Below are positions 9,055 to 18,673 of a DNA stretch of 49,269 nt, in pieces. The DNA lies in NCBI GenBank assembly GCA_012517285.1, contig JAAYVG010000024.1, positions 1 to 49,269 on the forward strand. Direction: 5' to 3'. A program made the translations under genes and the position numbers. The stretch is from Elusimicrobiota bacterium (GTDB lineage: Bacteria; Elusimicrobiota; Elusimicrobia; Elusimicrobiales; UBA9959). Every line of letters begins with the position of its first letter. Positions within the stretch are counted from its first letter, which is position 1. The notes beneath the pieces are model-generated. The model was not told where the DNA came from. It made no database searches and was given only the letters and a program-made list of their open reading frames with translations.

Positions 9055-11574
9055 ATGCAGGGAAGATTTAGTCCACATTTTCAGAGAATATTTATGATAG
9101 CTCAAGAGCATGCAAAGAGGCTTAACCATGAGTATCTTGGCAGTGAGCACATATTGCTTGCAATAACTGATGTTGAGGATTCCATAGCTGCTGTTGCACT
9201 TAAAAACCTGAGCGTTGATTTAAAAAAATTAAGGATAGAGATAGAGGATGCGATAGGAGTTGGTCAGTCTATGATGCTTCTTGGTGAGATTCCTTTAAGC
9301 AGTCAGGCAAAAAAAATAATTGAGTATGCTGTTGAGGAGGCTCAGAGACTTGGTCATAATTATATAGGTAGTGAACATATAATACTTGCTCTTGTTAAGG
9401 ATGAGGAAGGAATTGGCGCAAGAATACTGGGACATATGGGTGTTAAGTATCAGAACCTAAGGCAGGAGATATTAAAACTTTTGGGAGAGACGCAGGGAAA
9501 TATTAAGAAAGAGGATGAGGAGGGTGAGGAAAGTTTTGATGAGGAAAGTACTGATGAAAAACCTCAGCGTCAGTACAGAGAGAGCTATAAGCATTCATAT
9601 AAACCTATGAGGGTTAAGACTCAAACGCTTGATGAGTTTGGAAGGGATCTAACCGAACTAGCTAAGAATGATCAGTTAGATCCTGTTATAGGAAGAACAT
9701 CTGAGATGGACAGAGTGATACAGGTTTTAGGAAGAAGGACAAAAAACAATCCTGTGCTTGTTGGTGAGCCAGGTGTTGGTAAAACCGCAATAGTTGAGGG
9801 ACTTGCCCAGCGAATTGTGAGTGGTGATATTCCTGAAACCCTAAGTGGTAAAAGACTTGTAAGTCTTGATCTTGCTTCAATAGTTGCAGGTACAAAGTAT
9901 CGCGGCGAGTTTGAGCAGAGGCTTAAGACAATAATAGATGAAATAAGAAAAGCGAAGAATTCAATAATTATTTTTATTGATGAACTTCATACTGTTATAG
10001 GTGCAGGTGCTGCTGAGGGTGCCATAGATGCTGCAAATATTTTAAAACCAGCCCTTGCACGTGGCGAGCTGCAGTGTATAGGAGCCACAACATTTGATGA
10101 ATACAGAAAGCATATAGAGCATGACCCTGCTCTTGAAAGAAGGTTCCAGCCTGTGGTTGTTGAGCCTCCAAGTGTTGAGGAAACAATAACCATACTCAAA
10201 GGGCTCAAGGAAAAGTACGAGTCTCATCATATGTGTATATATGATGATAAGGCTATAGAGTCTGCTGTTGTGCTTTCAGACAGATATATCACAGACAGAG
10301 CCCTTCCTGATAAGGCTATAGATCTTATGGATGAGGCTGGGTCAAGTGCAAGGCTTAAGATGTCAGTTTATCCACCTGAGTTTAAAGAAAAAGAGAAAGA
10401 AATAGAGGAATTAATAAAAAAAGAGAAAGAGGCTGATGAGTCAAATGATGTTGAAAAAAAGGCCGAACTGGTTGAGAAAAGAAAACAGCTGAAGAAGGAT
10501 TTTGAGGAGATGAAAAGAAAATGGAGGGAGGAAAGAGAGAAAAAAAGGCCTGTTGTTAGCGAAGAAGATATTGCTATTATTGCATCAAAATGGACAGGGA
10601 TCCCTGTAACAAGGATGACACAGTCTGAGGCTGATAAACTGCTCCATATGGAAGAGGAAATACACAAAAGAATTATTGGTCAGGATGAGGCTGTAAAAAT
10701 TATTTCAAGGTCTATAAAGCGATCAAGAACAGGTATGAAGGATCCTAAAAAGCCAATAGGCAATTTTTTGTTTCTTGGCCCGACAGGTGTTGGTAAAACC
10801 GAGCTTGCAAGGGCAGTGGCTGAGTATCTGTTTGGTAATGAAGATGCTATGATAAGGATAGACATGTCTGAGTATATGGAAAAATTTGCTGTTTCAAGGC
10901 TTATAGGTGCACCTCCTGGATATGTTGGCTATGAGGAGGGTGGAAAGCTTACAGAAGCAGTTAGAAGAAAACCGTACTCTGTTGTGGTCCTTGATGAAAT
11001 GGAAAAAGCTCACCCTGATGTTTATAACATATTGTTGCAGGTTATGGATGATGGAATTTTAACAGACAGCTTGGGACACAAAGTAAGCTTTAAAAATACA
11101 ATACTGATTATGACATCCAACATTGGTGCAAGGCTTATTTCAAAAGGAAAAACCTTAGGATTTGTTGCAACAGAGGATAAGGAAAGGGATTACAAAGAGA
11201 TGAAAGATACAGTGATGGATGAGGTGAAAAGAGTATTCAATCCTGAGTTTGTAAACAGAATTGATGAGATAGTAGTATTTAGACCTCTTACTCAGGATGA
11301 TATATACAGGATACTTGATATCAATTTTGCAAAAGTTCAAAAAAAGGTTGCTGATAGGAATATAATCCTTGAGCTTACAGATAAGGCAAGAGATTTCGTT
11401 TCCAAAAAAGGGTTTGATCCAAACTATGGCGCAAGACCTCTTTTGAGAACAATACAGAAATATATTGAGGATCCACTTTCTGAGTTTATGCTTATGAACA
11501 AGGTAAAGGATGGGTCATGCATAATTATTGATTACTCGGATGGTGATAAGCTTGATATTAATTTAAAAAAATAA
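9055..11574 (+). CDS. clpC: ATP-dependent Clp protease ATPase ClpC
   Basis: This is a Hsp100 unfoldase that feeds ClpP. The order is two N-terminal Clp repeats (about 1-150), first AAA+ with GEPGVGKTA (about 237) and DELHT, then a charged coiled middle region (about 440-510, including the UVR-like [13 protein letters not shown]). A second AAA+ follows with GPTGVGKTE (about 575) and a C-terminal D2-small domain. The length (839 aa) is slightly longer than typical ClpC. An AGGAGG ribosome binding site lies 5 nt before the ATG. No clpP, mcsA or ctsR lies nearby, so it is transcribed away from its usual stress operon. Confidence 0.95.
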   Translation: MQGRFSPHFQRIFMIAQEHAKRLNHEYLGSEHILLAITDVEDSIAAVALKNLSVDLKKLRIEIEDAIGVGQSMMLLGEIPLSSQAKKIIEYAVEEAQRLGHNYIGSEHIILALVKDEEGIGARILGHMGVKYQNLRQEILKLLGETQGNIKKEDEEGEESFDEESTDEKPQRQYRESYKHSYKPMRVKTQTLDEFGRDLTELAKNDQLDPVIGRTSEMDRVIQVLGRRTKNNPVLVGEPGVGKTAIVEGLAQRIVSGDIPETLSGKRLVSLDLASIVAGTKYRGEFEQRLKTIIDEIRKAKNSIIIFIDELHTVIGAGAAEGAIDAANILKPALARGELQCIGATTFDEYRKHIEHDPALERRFQPVVVEPPSVEETITILKGLKEKYESHHMCIYDDKAIESAVVLSDRYITDRALPDKAIDLMDEAGSSARLKMSVYPPEFKEKEKEIEELIKKEKEADESNDVEKKAELVEKRKQLKKDFEEMKRKWREEREKKRPVVSEEDIAIIASKWTGIPVTRMTQSEADKLLHMEEEIHKRIIGQDEAVKIISRSIKRSRTGMKDPKKPIGNFLFLGPTGVGKTELARAVAEYLFGNEDAMIRIDMSEYMEKFAVSRLIGAPPGYVGYEEGGKLTEAVRRKPYSVVVLDEMEKAHPDVYNILLQVMDDGILTDSLGHKVSFKNTILIMTSNIGARLISKGKTLGFVATEDKERDYKEMKDTVMDEVKRVFNPEFVNRIDEIVVFRPLTQDDIYRILDINFAKVQKKVADRNIILELTDKARDFVSKKGFDPNYGARPLLRTIQKYIEDPLSEFMLMNKVKDGSCIIIDYSDGDKLDINLKK

Positions 11575-11614
11575 GGTTTGCATTCTTTAACAGTGTAAGG
11601 TAAAACACAATAAA

Positions 11615-12571
11615 ATGCGAAGGAACAGCAAAAAAAAATATGTTTATGTCTATTTATTTTTATTGCTGGTCTTAGCTTATTTTACCTACGATATGGTCTT
11701 TGCTAATGTTGATAAACAAATATCAAAAGTTGTTAATCTTGAAGAAAAGAAGGAAGCCAACATTGAGATAAAAATGGACAGTGGAATGTGGGTTGCTCTT
11801 ACTGAAAGGTTAAAGAGTTTGTCCGATAGTTATAAGGCTGATGTTGGGATATATGTCAAGGATCTAAGGACAAACAGGGTGTGGGAGTACAATTCTGATA
11901 GGTTGTTTCGCTCTGCAAGCCTTATAAAGTTTCCAATAATGATTGCTGTTATGAATAAGGTTGAAAAGAAAGAAATTTCTTTTGACGATAAGCTTGAAAT
12001 AAGGGATAAAAATAGAGTTGCCGGTGGTTCTTTGATGTGGGCAAAGAATGGGACGAAGCTTAGCCTTTTAGAGGTTATATACAGGATGATAACAGAAAGC
12101 GATAATACAGCAACCAAGCTTTTAATAGATCACTTTGGGATAGAATATTTTGAGAGCTCGTTCAGGCAGATGGGTCTTGCCTATACAAACATAACACCTG
12201 AGGGAATGTCTTTGACATCTGGAAGGGTTGGCAGAGAGAACTATACAACCCCAAGGGAGATGGCCTATCTCTTAGAAAAGATATACAGGAAAGAGATGGT
12301 TTCAAAAAGTATGAGTGAGATGATGATGGATATACTTAAAAGGAACAAGAGTTCGTCAAGGCTGAGAAAGGGTATCCCCCTATCATGGGAGGTTGGTCAT
12401 AAAACAGGGCTTTTAAGAAAAAGTTGTAGTGATGTTGGTATAGTCTTTTCACCGAACGGAGATTATATACTTGCAGTTTTAATTGATAATGTCCCAACTT
12501 ATAGAAGTGGGAAAAATTTTATATCAAATATTGCAAAGATTACAAGCGAGTATTATAAAAACACCAATTAG
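11615..12571 (+). CDS. Membrane-anchored serine hydrolase, beta-lactamase/PBP fold
   Basis: After a signal anchor (about residues 8-28) the protein has the penicillin-interacting triad of motifs: SLIK at 102-105, SDN at 162-164 and KTG at 263-265. TTPREMA (211-217) matches class A-type enzymes. I cannot find the omega-loop ExxxN of true class A beta-lactamases, so a cell-wall carboxypeptidase or another serine hydrolase is as likely as a resistance enzyme. It starts 40 nt after clpC, with AAGGTAAAA upstream as a poor ribosome binding site. Confidence 0.75.
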   Translation: MRRNSKKKYVYVYLFLLLVLAYFTYDMVFANVDKQISKVVNLEEKKEANIEIKMDSGMWVALTERLKSLSDSYKADVGIYVKDLRTNRVWEYNSDRLFRSASLIKFPIMIAVMNKVEKKEISFDDKLEIRDKNRVAGGSLMWAKNGTKLSLLEVIYRMITESDNTATKLLIDHFGIEYFESSFRQMGLAYTNITPEGMSLTSGRVGRENYTTPREMAYLLEKIYRKEMVSKSMSEMMMDILKRNKSSSRLRKGIPLSWEVGHKTGLLRKSCSDVGIVFSPNGDYILAVLIDNVPTYRSGKNFISNIAKITSEYYKNTN

Positions 12572-12718
12572 TTATCTGGTAAAAAACTTTTGAGTGTGAA
12601 AAAATAGTAAACTTAATAAAATAGAATTAAAAGATAAAAATGGAAAAAATTAGAGAAGATCAAAAAAAATGAAACATTATAAGTTTAATTATTATTTATG
12701 TTATATTTTTGAGGTTTT

Positions 12719-13390
12719 ATGAATATAGTTTTAAATGGTGGACAGGGAAAGATGGGCAGAACGATTATAGAGCTGTGTAAGAAAAAGCACGGTGATATAA
12801 ATTTTTTTGTGGTTGATAGAGAAAAAACAGATGAGTCATACAACCTGAGTGAACTTGAGGATAAAAATATTGACGGGATAATAGATTTTTCATCCCCCTC
12901 TGGAACACTTCAAATCATAGAATTTGCTCTTAAAATAAATAGACCTATCCTTATAGGAACAACAGGAATAAGTGAAAATGATTTTAAAAAAATAGAGTTA
13001 GCATCTCAAAAAATACCTGTTTTTTATTCACCTAATATGAGCATAGGTGTTAATATATGTTTTCATATTGCAGACATTCTTTCCAAAAAGCTTGACTGTG
13101 ATATCCACATACATGAAACACATCACAAGGCTAAAAAGGACATCCCGAGCGGAACAGCTCTAAGATTTAAAGGTATAATGGAAAAAAATGGGAAAAAGGT
13201 ATTGATTACAAGTTCAAGAATAGGTGATATAACTGGTGAGCATCAGTTAGACTTTGCTATGGATGGTGAAAAGATAACTCTTCAACATGTAGCATACAGA
13301 AGGGAGATATTTGCATCTGGTGCAGTTACTGCGTTTATATGGCTGTGCAAAAAACAAGCAGGGCTTTATAACTTTGATGATATGTTTTAA
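12719..13390 (+). CDS. dapB: 4-hydroxy-tetrahydrodipicolinate reductase
   Basis: This NAD(P)H-dependent enzyme reduces the dipicolinate precursor in lysine and diaminopimelate synthesis. It has an N-terminal Rossmann motif NGGQGKMGRTI and the GTTG segment (LIGTTGISE). The catalytic segment is HETHHKAKKDIPSGTA (about 140-155). At 223 aa it is the short form seen in some lineages. GAGGT precedes the ATG. A DapL-like aminotransferase follows after a repeat tract, so the two may give the direct aminotransferase route to LL-diaminopimelate. Confidence 0.93.
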   Translation: MNIVLNGGQGKMGRTIIELCKKKHGDINFFVVDREKTDESYNLSELEDKNIDGIIDFSSPSGTLQIIEFALKINRPILIGTTGISENDFKKIELASQKIPVFYSPNMSIGVNICFHIADILSKKLDCDIHIHETHHKAKKDIPSGTALRFKGIMEKNGKKVLITSSRIGDITGEHQLDFAMDGEKITLQHVAYRREIFASGAVTAFIWLCKKQAGLYNFDDMF

Positions 13391-13400
13391 ATACTAAAAA

Positions 13401-13545
13401 AGCAGAAGACAGAAGTCAGAAAACAGAGGTCAGATAAATAAAGTATTCTTTTAAATTCTGCTTTCTGTCATCTATCCCTGCCTGCGCCGAAGCGGCTTCG
13501 GCAGGCAAGTTCTATTTTCTGACCACTGTATTTTGATAACTGATT
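13401..13545. repeat. CAGAAGT/ACTTCTG repeat tract with core and GC palindrome
   Basis: The core at 13431-13460 is a variant of the 17321-17350 core. GC-rich palindrome sequence (about 13478-13508, CCTGCCTGCGCCGAAGC and GGCTTCGGCAGGC) is inserted in the right-hand ACTTCTG side. The tract ends just before the GAGGTAAT ribosome binding site of the next gene. Confidence 0.75.
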
Positions 13546-13560
13546 TTATTATGAGGTAAT

Positions 13561-14730
13561 ATGGCAAAACTTTCAAATTTTATGAAACTCTTCAAACCAT
13601 ATCTTTTTGAGGAGCTTTACAGAAAAGCTGCAATGTGCAGAAAGAATGGTATGAATGTCATCAATTTAGCAATAGGAGACCCTGATATACCAACTGATAG
13701 GAGAATAGTTGATGTAGCAGTGGCTGAGACAAAAAATCCTAAAAATCACAGGTATCCAAACACAAAAGGAAATGAACAGCTAAGAAAATCAATTTCAAAT
13801 TGGCATAAAAGAAGGCATGGAATTTTGCTCGATTACAATGATAACATATCAGTGCTAATAGGTTCAAAGGAGGGTATAGCACATCTTCCTCTTGTGCTGA
13901 TGAACAGGGGAGATTACTGCCTGATATGTGACCCAACATATCCTACATATCAGACAGGTGTCTGGATGGTTGGGGGAAGGATATACAGTGTCCCACTCCT
14001 TGAAAAAAATAATTTTTTGCCAGATTTAGGAAGAATACCTAAAAAAGTTCTTGATAAAACAAAACTTTTTTTTCTGAACTATCCCAACAACCCGACAGGT
14101 GCTGTTATGGATAAGTCTTATATGAAAGAGCTTGTGAAATGGGCTAAAAAAAATGATATATTTATAGCTCTTGACTCGGCATATTCTGAGATCTATTTTG
14201 ACAAACCAACCCATTCAATATTTGAAATACCCGGTGCAATGGACACGGCTGTGGAATTTTATTCCGTTTCAAAAACATATTCTATGGCTGGGTGGAGAAT
14301 AGGCTGGATATGTGGAAATAAGGATGTTGTTTGTGGACTTAATACTGTAAAGGAAAATATGGATTCAGGGCAGTTCAATGCTATCCAAAACGCCTGCGCT
14401 TTTGCACTTGATAATCACGAGGATATAGTCCCTGAGATAAGAAAAAAATTTAACTCAAGGGCATCAAAATTTTCTGATGTATTAGAAAAAAGTGGTTGGA
14501 AGTTCAAGAGGCCTTCGGGAAGCTGCTTTTTGTGGGCAAAGCCACCTATTAAAAGAGAATCTGTTGAAATATGTGATTTTATTTTGAATGAAACAGGGGT
14601 TTTACTTGCCCCGGGTGATGGTTTTGGAAAATATGGCAAAGGATATGTAAGAATTTCAACTACAGAAGATGATGATATCCTTGACATAGCAATAAAAAAA
14701 ATTGGCAGCATAGATTGGAGGAAGATATGA
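13561..14730 (+). CDS. dapL: DapL-like class I/II aminotransferase
   Basis: This is a fold-type I PLP enzyme. Seen are NLAIGDPDIPTD, the DapL-type segment LIGSKEGIAHLPL (about 101-113), NYPNNPTGA, ALDSAYSEI and the PLP lysine in SVSKTYSMAGWRIGW. LL-diaminopimelate aminotransferase makes LL-DAP directly from tetrahydrodipicolinate, and dapB upstream supports that reading. Other aspartate-type aminotransferases share much of this pattern, so the substrate is inferred. The length (389 aa) is normal. The stop overlaps the next ATG (ATGA). Confidence 0.72.
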   Translation: MAKLSNFMKLFKPYLFEELYRKAAMCRKNGMNVINLAIGDPDIPTDRRIVDVAVAETKNPKNHRYPNTKGNEQLRKSISNWHKRRHGILLDYNDNISVLIGSKEGIAHLPLVLMNRGDYCLICDPTYPTYQTGVWMVGGRIYSVPLLEKNNFLPDLGRIPKKVLDKTKLFFLNYPNNPTGAVMDKSYMKELVKWAKKNDIFIALDSAYSEIYFDKPTHSIFEIPGAMDTAVEFYSVSKTYSMAGWRIGWICGNKDVVCGLNTVKENMDSGQFNAIQNACAFALDNHEDIVPEIRKKFNSRASKFSDVLEKSGWKFKRPSGSCFLWAKPPIKRESVEICDFILNETGVLLAPGDGFGKYGKGYVRISTTEDDDILDIAIKKIGSIDWRKI

Positions 14731-15572
14731 TTCTTATATATATTCTTATAATTATTGCTATAGTGGTATTCTTTTATTATAGGAATATTAATTCAAAGAT
14801 TAAACAGTTTTTTTCATCTGGTGTTAAGGGAGTTTCAACGACCCCTGAGGATTTTAAAATAGTTTATGAACCAGTTTTTTTTAGATCATCAGACGGACTT
14901 GATTTAGCTGGCTGGTTTGTTCCTAAAATTGATGGTGAAAGTGATACAACAGTTGTAGTATGTCCGAACCCTAAAGGAAATAAATCTGATGCTTTAAAAG
15001 AAACATATTTTTTAGCCAACCATTTCAATGTCTTTTATTTTGATTTCAGAGCTTCTGGTGAGAGCAAGGGTGGAAGTTTTTATTACGGTTTATATGAGTG
15101 GAAGGATATTTCAGCTGTTATGGATTTTCTTAAGAGTTTCAGAGCGGATGAGTCTAAAAATATTATCCTTTATTCTCTCGGTGAGGCGTCATTTGCATCA
15201 CTCCTTTTTGCAAACAGGTCAGATATCTTACCGGACGCAGTTATATTAAAATCACCATGTCTTGACTATGCTGGTTTCATAAAGGTTTATATCAAATCAA
15301 AACTAAAGATGCACTTTGTTCCTGATTTTATATTAAGGAAGTATATAAAACCTATTAACACCATTGATCTGAAAAATATTGCAGAAAGGACTAAGTCATT
15401 GCTATTATTTGTATATACTAAAAAAGAAAAGGAAATAAATGATTTGTACAATGCTCTGAACTCTTCCAAAAAGGATAGAATTATTATAGAATCTGATAAG
15501 GAGATAAATATTTGTAATGATGAAATAGTTAGAAAGATATCAAAGATAGTCTCAAATAAATTAGTTATTTAG
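14727..15572 (+). CDS. Membrane-anchored alpha/beta-hydrolase-like protein
   Basis: The start at 14727 is chosen because it forms an ATGA overlap with dapL and has GGAGGA upstream. An N-terminal membrane helix (ILIYILIIIAIVVFFYY) is followed by an alpha/beta hydrolase core: FRSSDGLDLAGWFVP, YFDFRASGESKG and DISAVMDFL. The expected nucleophile elbow reads LYSLGEAS instead of G-x-S-x-G, so the first Gly is Leu. The C-terminal catalytic His is not obvious. The substrate is unknown. Confidence 0.65.
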   Translation: MILIYILIIIAIVVFFYYRNINSKIKQFFSSGVKGVSTTPEDFKIVYEPVFFRSSDGLDLAGWFVPKIDGESDTTVVVCPNPKGNKSDALKETYFLANHFNVFYFDFRASGESKGGSFYYGLYEWKDISAVMDFLKSFRADESKNIILYSLGEASFASLLFANRSDILPDAVILKSPCLDYAGFIKVYIKSKLKMHFVPDFILRKYIKPINTIDLKNIAERTKSLLLFVYTKKEKEINDLYNALNSSKKDRIIIESDKEINICNDEIVRKISKIVSNKLVI

Positions 15573-15757
15573 TTATTTGGTTGTTTAATGGAAACAGGAG
15601 TTAGAAGAGAAAGCCTGCCTGCCGAAGCCGTTTCGGCGTAGGCAGGGACAGAAAACAGAAGACAGATGTCAGAAAGCAGATAAATAAAGAATTCCTTTAA
15701 ATTCTGACTTCTGCTATCTGACTTCTGACCTCCGACCTCTGACTTCTGTCCTCTGTT
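15573..15757. repeat. Composite repeat: AT-rich unit, GC palindrome and ACTTCTG tract
   Basis: In order: TTAGTTATTTGGTTGTTTAA, then the CCTGCCTGCCGAAGCCG / CGGCGTAGGCAGG palindrome (15613-15648), then CAGAAG units, a core (15677-15706) and ACTTCTG units. The tract runs to the ribosome binding site of the M20 gene. Nothing coding is seen. Confidence 0.75.
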
Positions 15758-15771
15758 TTAATGGAGGTTTT

Positions 15772-17010
15772 ATGAAAATAGATGAAAAAGTAATTAATGA
15801 TATATCAAACACAAGGGATTATATCATTTATCTTCAGAAAGAGCTTACAAAGCGACCTGCTATTTCCCCTTCAAGCGGTGGTGAGGGGGAGTATGATAAA
15901 GCATTGTGGCTCAGCGAGGAGTTAAAAAAATATAAGTTTGATAAAATTGAGTGGATAAATTCAAAGGATGAAAAAGCAAAGATGCAGATAAGACCTAACA
16001 TCATTGCTATTTATAATGGAGAAAAAACTGATAGAACTATATGGTTTATGTCACACTTAGATATTGTTCCACCTGGAGAGATGAGTCTTTGGAAGAGTAA
16101 TCCTTATGAAGTTATTGTTGATGGTGATAAACTCATAGGAAGAGGAGTGGAGGATAATCAGCAGGCTATAGTTTCATCACTTCTTGTTGTAAAGGCACTT
16201 ATGGATAACAATATAAGACTTAATTTTAATATAGGATTGCTATTTTGTGCTGATGAGGAAACTGGGAGTGGATTTGGTGCTGATTATTTAGCAGAGAAAA
16301 GGCAGGATATATTTTCTAAAAATGATATGTTTTTTGTGCCGGACAGTGGTGTTGAGGATGGGTCAATGATAGAAATAGCTGAGAAATCAATACTATGGAT
16401 GAAGATTAAAACTGTTGGGAAACAGTGTCACGCATCAAGACCGAATTTAGGAATAAATGCTTTTAAGGCTGCAAGTGAACTTGTATATAATACAAAGAAG
16501 CTTTACAGAATTTTTAATCACAGGGATAAACTTTATGATACTCCTTTCTCAACATTTGAGCCAACAAAAAAAGATCCTAATGTTCCCAATGTTAATACAA
16601 TCCCTGGAGATGATGTGTTTTATATGGATATGAGAGTTATGCCTGAGTATAACTTAGATGATGTGGAAAAGGAACTCAAGGCTCTGGCTGATGATGTGGA
16701 AAAAAAATATGGAGTAAAGATAAGCTTTGAGTATCTCCAGAAATCACAAGCTGCTCCCAAGACCGATCCTGAGAGTGAGATAGTTTTAAGTTTGAAGAAG
16801 TCAATAAAAGAAGTTCTTGGTGTTAAACCAAGGGTTTATGGAATAGGCGGAGGAACTGTTGCGGCCTTTTTTAGAAGGTTAAAACTCCCAACTGTTGTTT
16901 ACTCAAAATTAAACGAAACAGCTCATCAGCCTAATGAATACTGTTATATATCAAATGTGATGAGTGATGCTAAGGTTTTTTTAAAAACCCTTGATGGACT
17001 TAATAAATAG
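15772..17010 (+). CDS. M20-family zinc metallohydrolase (DapE/ArgE/ACY1 type)
   Basis: This is a di-zinc amidohydrolase or peptidase. The expected metal ligands are in place: His in WFMSHLDIVP, Asp in GRGVEDNQQA, the Glu pair in ADEETGSG, Asp in FVPDSGVEDG and His in NETAHQPNEY. The length (412 aa) suits the family. Nearby dapB and dapL make a link to amino-acid or peptide metabolism attractive, but DapE would be redundant with DapL. The substrate is open. GGAGG precedes the ATG. The TAG stop is formed by a TA dinucleotide and the first G of an inserted MITE. Confidence 0.85.
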   Translation: MKIDEKVINDISNTRDYIIYLQKELTKRPAISPSSGGEGEYDKALWLSEELKKYKFDKIEWINSKDEKAKMQIRPNIIAIYNGEKTDRTIWFMSHLDIVPPGEMSLWKSNPYEVIVDGDKLIGRGVEDNQQAIVSSLLVVKALMDNNIRLNFNIGLLFCADEETGSGFGADYLAEKRQDIFSKNDMFFVPDSGVEDGSMIEIAEKSILWMKIKTVGKQCHASRPNLGINAFKAASELVYNTKKLYRIFNHRDKLYDTPFSTFEPTKKDPNVPNVNTIPGDDVFYMDMRVMPEYNLDDVEKELKALADDVEKKYGVKISFEYLQKSQAAPKTDPESEIVLSLKKSIKEVLGVKPRVYGIGGGTVAAFFRRLKLPTVVYSKLNETAHQPNEYCYISNVMSDAKVFLKTLDGLNK

Positions 17011-17194
17011 GGATCACTGAAAAAGTTATTTAGTTATCTGGTTGTTTAATCATCGAGATGAAGACAGATTAAATACGCTGATGTAAACGGATAAGGCATC
17101 AGATAAAGACGGACAGATTAGTTGTTTAGTTATTTGGTTATCTGGCAGTCCTTCATTTATGAACCCTACACCGTTAGATTTTTTCAGTGACCAC
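17010..17194. mobile_element. MITE-like element inserted in the M20 stop codon
   Basis: The left end is GGGATCACTGAAAAAG and the right end TTTTTTCAGTGACCAC. The termini match at 13 of the first 15 positions. TA lies on both sides (17008-17009 and 17195-17196), as in IS630/Tc1-mariner target duplications. The interior carries AT-rich repeat units and GATGAAGACAG segments but no reading frame. Confidence 0.7.
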
Positions 17195-17290
17195 TAAAGC
17201 TCAAATACAGCTGAAATATATTCTTTATATTTTTAGTGTGTATTTAGAGCTTATTATTTTATAAAATATTTATTTAGGTAAAAAATAGTG

Positions 17291-17380
17291 GTAAGGAGAC
17301 AGACGACAGAAAGCAGAAGGCAGACAAATAAGGAATTTCCTTAAATTCTGACTTCTGACCTCTGTCTTCTGACATCTCTC
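17291..17380. repeat. CAGAAGT/ACTTCTG repeat tract, best-preserved core
   Basis: CAGACGACAGAAAGCAGAAGG units lead to a core at 17321-17350 whose centre is the palindrome AAGGAATTTCCTT. ACTTCTGACCTCTGTCTTCTG follows. The tract is directly followed by TTAATGGAGGTTTTATGAAA, which carries the mtnP ribosome binding site and start. The same 20 nt occur at 15758-15777. Positions 17197-17290 are plain AT-rich DNA with nothing recognised. Confidence 0.8.
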
Positions 17381-17394
17381 TTAATGGAGGTTTT

Positions 17395-18249
17395 ATGAAA
17401 TTAAGTGCGTCAGTTGGAGTGATAGGTGGTAGTGGTTTATATGATATAGAGGAAATAAAGGATAAAAAGGAAATAAGTGTAAAAACACCATTTGGAAAAA
17501 CATCTGATAAACTTGTGTATGGAAAAATTTCTGGCACACCCGTTATCTTTGTCCCGAGGCATGGCAGAAAACACAGCATACTTCCAACTGATATTCCCCA
17601 CCAAGCAAATATGTGGGCATTAAAATCCTTAGGGGTTAAGGTAGTTATATCTGTCAGTGCTGTTGGATCTTTAAAACAAGAGTTAGCTCCATCCCATTTT
17701 GTTTTTCCTGATCAATTTGTTGATGAATCAAAGCTCAGAAAATCAACATTTTTTGGCAATGGAGTTGTTGCACATATAACTATGTCTCATCCATTCTGTA
17801 TGGATTATTCAAAGGTTATGTATGAACATTCTAAAAAATTAGGAATAAAATCTCATATGGGCGGGGTCTATGTTTGTATGGAAGGACCTCAGTTTTCTAC
17901 AAAGGCTGAGAGCAAGTATCACCAAAGACAAGGATATTCAGTAATAGGTATGACAGTTGCAACTGAGTGCAAGGTTGCAAAAGAAGCTGGGCTTCATTAT
18001 GTTCCTGTATCTTTGGTAACAGATTATGACTGCTGGAAGGAAGAGGATGAGGTTTCACAGAGCAAGGTTATAGAAACTCTTAACAAAAATATTCAAAACA
18101 TAAAAAAGCTTCTTGTGATTGTGATCCCTAAGTTTTCGAAGGTAAAGCCTCAGTGTTCCTGCGAGACCATTATGAATGGTTCACTTGTAACGGCAAAAAA
18201 TCATATATCAAAAGAACAGATTGCTAAACTCAAGCTTATCATAGGGTAG
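17395..18249 (+). CDS. mtnP: S-methyl-5'-thioadenosine phosphorylase
   Basis: The enzyme cleaves methylthioadenosine to adenine and methylthioribose 1-phosphate in methionine salvage. It has the trimeric PNP/MTAP signatures VGVIGGSGLYDI, FVPRHGRKHSILPTDI (phosphate and substrate loop), VCMEGPQFSTKAES, IGMTVATECKVAKE and LVTDYDCWKEE. The last of these favours MTA over inosine. The length (284 aa) is normal. GGAGG lies 5 nt before the ATG. cdd follows after 10 nt, forming a two-gene nucleoside-salvage unit. Confidence 0.93.
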   Translation: MKLSASVGVIGGSGLYDIEEIKDKKEISVKTPFGKTSDKLVYGKISGTPVIFVPRHGRKHSILPTDIPHQANMWALKSLGVKVVISVSAVGSLKQELAPSHFVFPDQFVDESKLRKSTFFGNGVVAHITMSHPFCMDYSKVMYEHSKKLGIKSHMGGVYVCMEGPQFSTKAESKYHQRQGYSVIGMTVATECKVAKEAGLHYVPVSLVTDYDCWKEEDEVSQSKVIETLNKNIQNIKKLLVIVIPKFSKVKPQCSCETIMNGSLVTAKNHISKEQIAKLKLIIG

Positions 18250-18259
18250 CTCTGATTTT

Positions 18260-18673
18260 ATGGATAAAATATTAATGAATAAGATGATAAAGCTTGCAAA
18301 GCTTGCTCAGAAGCATTCTTATTCACCGTATTCTAAATATCCAGTTGGAGCAAGCGTTGTGGGTTTGAGCGGTAAGATTTATACAGGGACAAACATTGAA
18401 AATGCATCATTTGGACTATCTATATGTGCTGAAAGGGTTGCAATATTTAAGGCTATTTCAAGCGGTGAAAAGGGAATAAGAGATGTTTGTGTTGTTGCCA
18501 GATCTGTATCACCATGTGGGGCTTGCAGGCAGGTTATAATAGAGTTTGCTCGAGATGATTCCAAGATAATATTTGTTGACTGGCAATCATCAAAGCACAG
18601 CGAAAAAATTACGGTGGTTGATGTTAATAAGCTTCTTTATAAGCCGTTTAAGCCGGAAAAGGCAGGGCTCTAA
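18260..18673 (+). CDS. cdd: Cytidine deaminase
   Basis: This zinc enzyme deaminates cytidine and deoxycytidine. It has the core SYSPYSKYPVGA, the zinc and catalytic motif SICAERVAIF (Cys-Ala-Glu) and SPCGACRQ (PCxxC). At 137 aa it is the small homotetrameric type. It sits 10 nt behind mtnP and is likely cotranscribed. No strong ribosome binding site is visible (TAGCTCTGATTTT), so coupling to mtnP may matter. Confidence 0.93.
   Translation: MDKILMNKMIKLAKLAQKHSYSPYSKYPVGASVVGLSGKIYTGTNIENASFGLSICAERVAIFKAISSGEKGIRDVCVVARSVSPCGACRQVIIEFARDDSKIIFVDWQSSKHSEKITVVDVNKLLYKPFKPEKAGL

Noticed and set aside
11615-12571. Calling the serine hydrolase a class A beta-lactamase
   Set aside because: SxxK, SDN and KTG are present, but the omega-loop ExxxN is not found, so a cell-wall enzyme is equally likely.
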